Source of the DNA: Polynucleobacter sp.
GTDB taxonomy: Bacteria; Pseudomonadota; Gammaproteobacteria; Burkholderiales; Burkholderiaceae
Length of the DNA: 14,235 nucleotides
Assembly (NCBI GenBank): GCA_023253245.1
Contig: JALRHB010000023.1
Coordinates: 1 to 14,235 of the forward strand
Direction: 5' to 3'
Part shown: piece by piece, positions 13,580 to 14,235 of the stretch
Position numbering within the stretch: the first letter of the stretch is position 1
How the letters are laid out: every line of letters starts with the position of its first letter
The notes under the pieces: model-generated
Seen by the model: the letters and a program-made list of their open reading frames with translations, nothing else
Databases searched by the model: none
Told to the model about the DNA's origin: nothing
Program-made: the position numbers and the translations under genes

Positions 13580-13834
13580 TTAACCACCAGCCACAGGCGG
13601 GCAAATTGCTAAAGCATCATTCTCCCTCAAAACATATTGGTCACGCTCGTGAGGCTTAATGTATATACCGTTAACCATGACTAAGTGGGCTGATTTAGAG
13701 GGGATGCCAAAGCGGGCAATCATATCGCCAATAGTGGCACCCTCTGGCACGTCTATATCTGCTTCAATGCCATTTTTTTTATTAGGGGGTAAGTAGACTG
13801 TCAGACTTGCGAATAGCTTTAAAGTAACTTGCAT
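13580..13834 (-). CDS. MoaD/ThiS-family small sulfur carrier protein
   Basis: The 84-residue ubiquitin-fold protein ends in PPVAGG, the diglycine that is adenylated and thiocarboxylated in MoaD and ThiS. Family features are the N-terminal strand VTLKLFASLTVYLP (3-16), GATIGDMI (32-39) for the helix, and LVMVNGIYI (51-59). NDALAICPPVAGG closes the fold, and the PPVAGG ending is closer to MoaD than to ThiS. MoaD supplies the dithiolene sulfur of molybdopterin. Paralogues placed inside molybdo/tungstoenzyme operons are thought to serve that enzyme's cofactor. No moaE, moaA or thiG is adjacent. It starts 9 bases after the FAD-oxidoreductase stop. GAGG lies almost against the ATG, so spacing is short and coupling is likely. 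Confidence 0.88.
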   Translation of the reverse strand: MQVTLKLFASLTVYLPPNKKNGIEADIDVPEGATIGDMIARFGIPSKSAHLVMVNGIYIKPHERDQYVLRENDALAICPPVAGG

Positions 13835-13843
13835 ACCTCAAGC

Positions 13844-14235
13844 TTAATTCATCCAGGTAGACTGCGCCTGTCCTTTAGCCAAATAGGCCTCCATTATCTT
13901 AGTTGGATCGCTTAATAAAATATCTTTCCAAGCTCCCAAAGCAATTTTCCCTTGAATTAGACCTCTCAACACCCCAATATGCTCAGCAGTTCCCACGCAA
14001 GTTGCACCAATTAAAACATCGCCTAGAAACTCTAAGCGAATATATTTATTTAACTTCTTGTCAACTATCTCTACGTGTTGGCCCTCTCTAGAGCCCGACC
14101 ACAAACCAAAAGAGGAGGATATCAAGCCTAGAGTGTCGAGAATATTGATTTGAAGCGCGCCCAAGCTCTCGACATCTCCCCCGGTCATATTAATCGCGGC
14201 AATTCGAGCTTGGTCAGCAGCATTTGGTTGAATAG
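13844..14235 (-). CDS. C-terminal part of an FAD-dependent (pyridine-nucleotide-disulfide type) oxidoreductase (partial)
   Basis: The frame is open from the right edge to the stop at 13844, giving 129 C-terminal residues; the true start is outside. The visible beginning IQPNAADQARIAAINMTGG matches the conserved end of the NAD(P)/FAD domain (P-x-A-x-x-Q-x-x-x-A-x-x-N-M-x-G) in rubredoxin-reductase/NirB-like flavoproteins. That helix normally covers the FAD. The remainder holds LDTLGLISSSFG and VLIGATCVG..EHIGVLRG, a C-terminal interface domain. It probably acts as an electron-transfer flavin subunit. Its position just before a MoaD-like gene recalls the FAD subunit in aldehyde oxidoreductase-type operons, but the catalytic subunit is not in view. 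An internal ATG at 14188 is not the start, since homology continues upstream. Confidence 0.78.
   Translation of the reverse strand, partial: IQPNAADQARIAAINMTGGDVESLGALQINILDTLGLISSSFGLWSGSREGQHVEIVDKKLNKYIRLEFLGDVLIGATCVGTAEHIGVLRGLIQGKIALGAWKDILLSDPTKIMEAYLAKGQAQSTWMN

Noticed and set aside
14188..14188. ATG at 14188 as start of a 114-residue protein
   Set aside because: The frame is open to the window edge and the upstream residues continue the conserved flavoprotein helix, so this is an internal methionine of a truncated gene.

Overview
The window looks like a chromosomal segment of a free-living betaproteobacterium, most likely Burkholderiales. The evidence is gene order. The block pilB-pilC-pilD-coaE-zapD converges on a Nudix hydrolase, a DUF815 ATPase and argJ, an arrangement typical of that group. 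The sequence is visibly AT-richer than Burkholderia or Ralstonia and the genes are packed with overlaps, which fits a streamlined freshwater lineage such as Polynucleobacter. The genus is an inference. No tRNA, rRNA, CRISPR array, insertion sequence or prophage gene was seen, and no gene-free stretch exceeds about 115 bases.

Left part (1-5300), metabolic genes in mixed orientation. A truncated minus-strand gene, possibly of the glycine/sarcosine/betaine reductase B-like family, is divergent from a fumarylacetoacetate-hydrolase-family gene. That gene ends at a strong bidirectional terminator facing a ketopantoate-reductase-family gene. Upstream of the reductase, on the same strand, is a sodium:solute symporter. 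The symporter shares a 108-base divergent promoter region with a lone squalene/phytoene-synthase-type gene, which converges with a 4-base overlap on an O6-methylguanine-DNA methyltransferase gene.

Middle (5382-10704), one tightly coupled plus-strand unit of six genes: a CorB/CNNM-type membrane protein with a CBS pair, a PilB-type ATPase, a PilC-type platform protein, a PilD-type prepilin peptidase, dephospho-CoA kinase and ZapD. Every junction overlaps (4, 10, 4, 43 and 4 bases). The three pilus genes all start with TTG and all encode unusually short proteins. PilB lacks the N1 domain and has a contracted zinc loop, PilC lacks the N-terminal extension, and PilD is only the peptidase domain without the methylase domain.

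Right part (10701-14235), a minus-strand run read from the right edge: the C-terminal part of an FAD-dependent oxidoreductase, a MoaD/ThiS-family sulfur carrier ending in GG, an uncharacterised 98-residue protein ending in GGG, argJ, a DUF815 AAA+ ATPase and a MutT-type Nudix hydrolase. The FAD enzyme plus MoaD-like carrier suggests the tail of a molybdo- or tungstoenzyme operon, possibly of the aldehyde oxidoreductase type, lying mostly outside the window.

The best candidates for something under-described are the miniaturised pilus assembly cassette and the GGG-tailed small protein beside the sulfur carrier.
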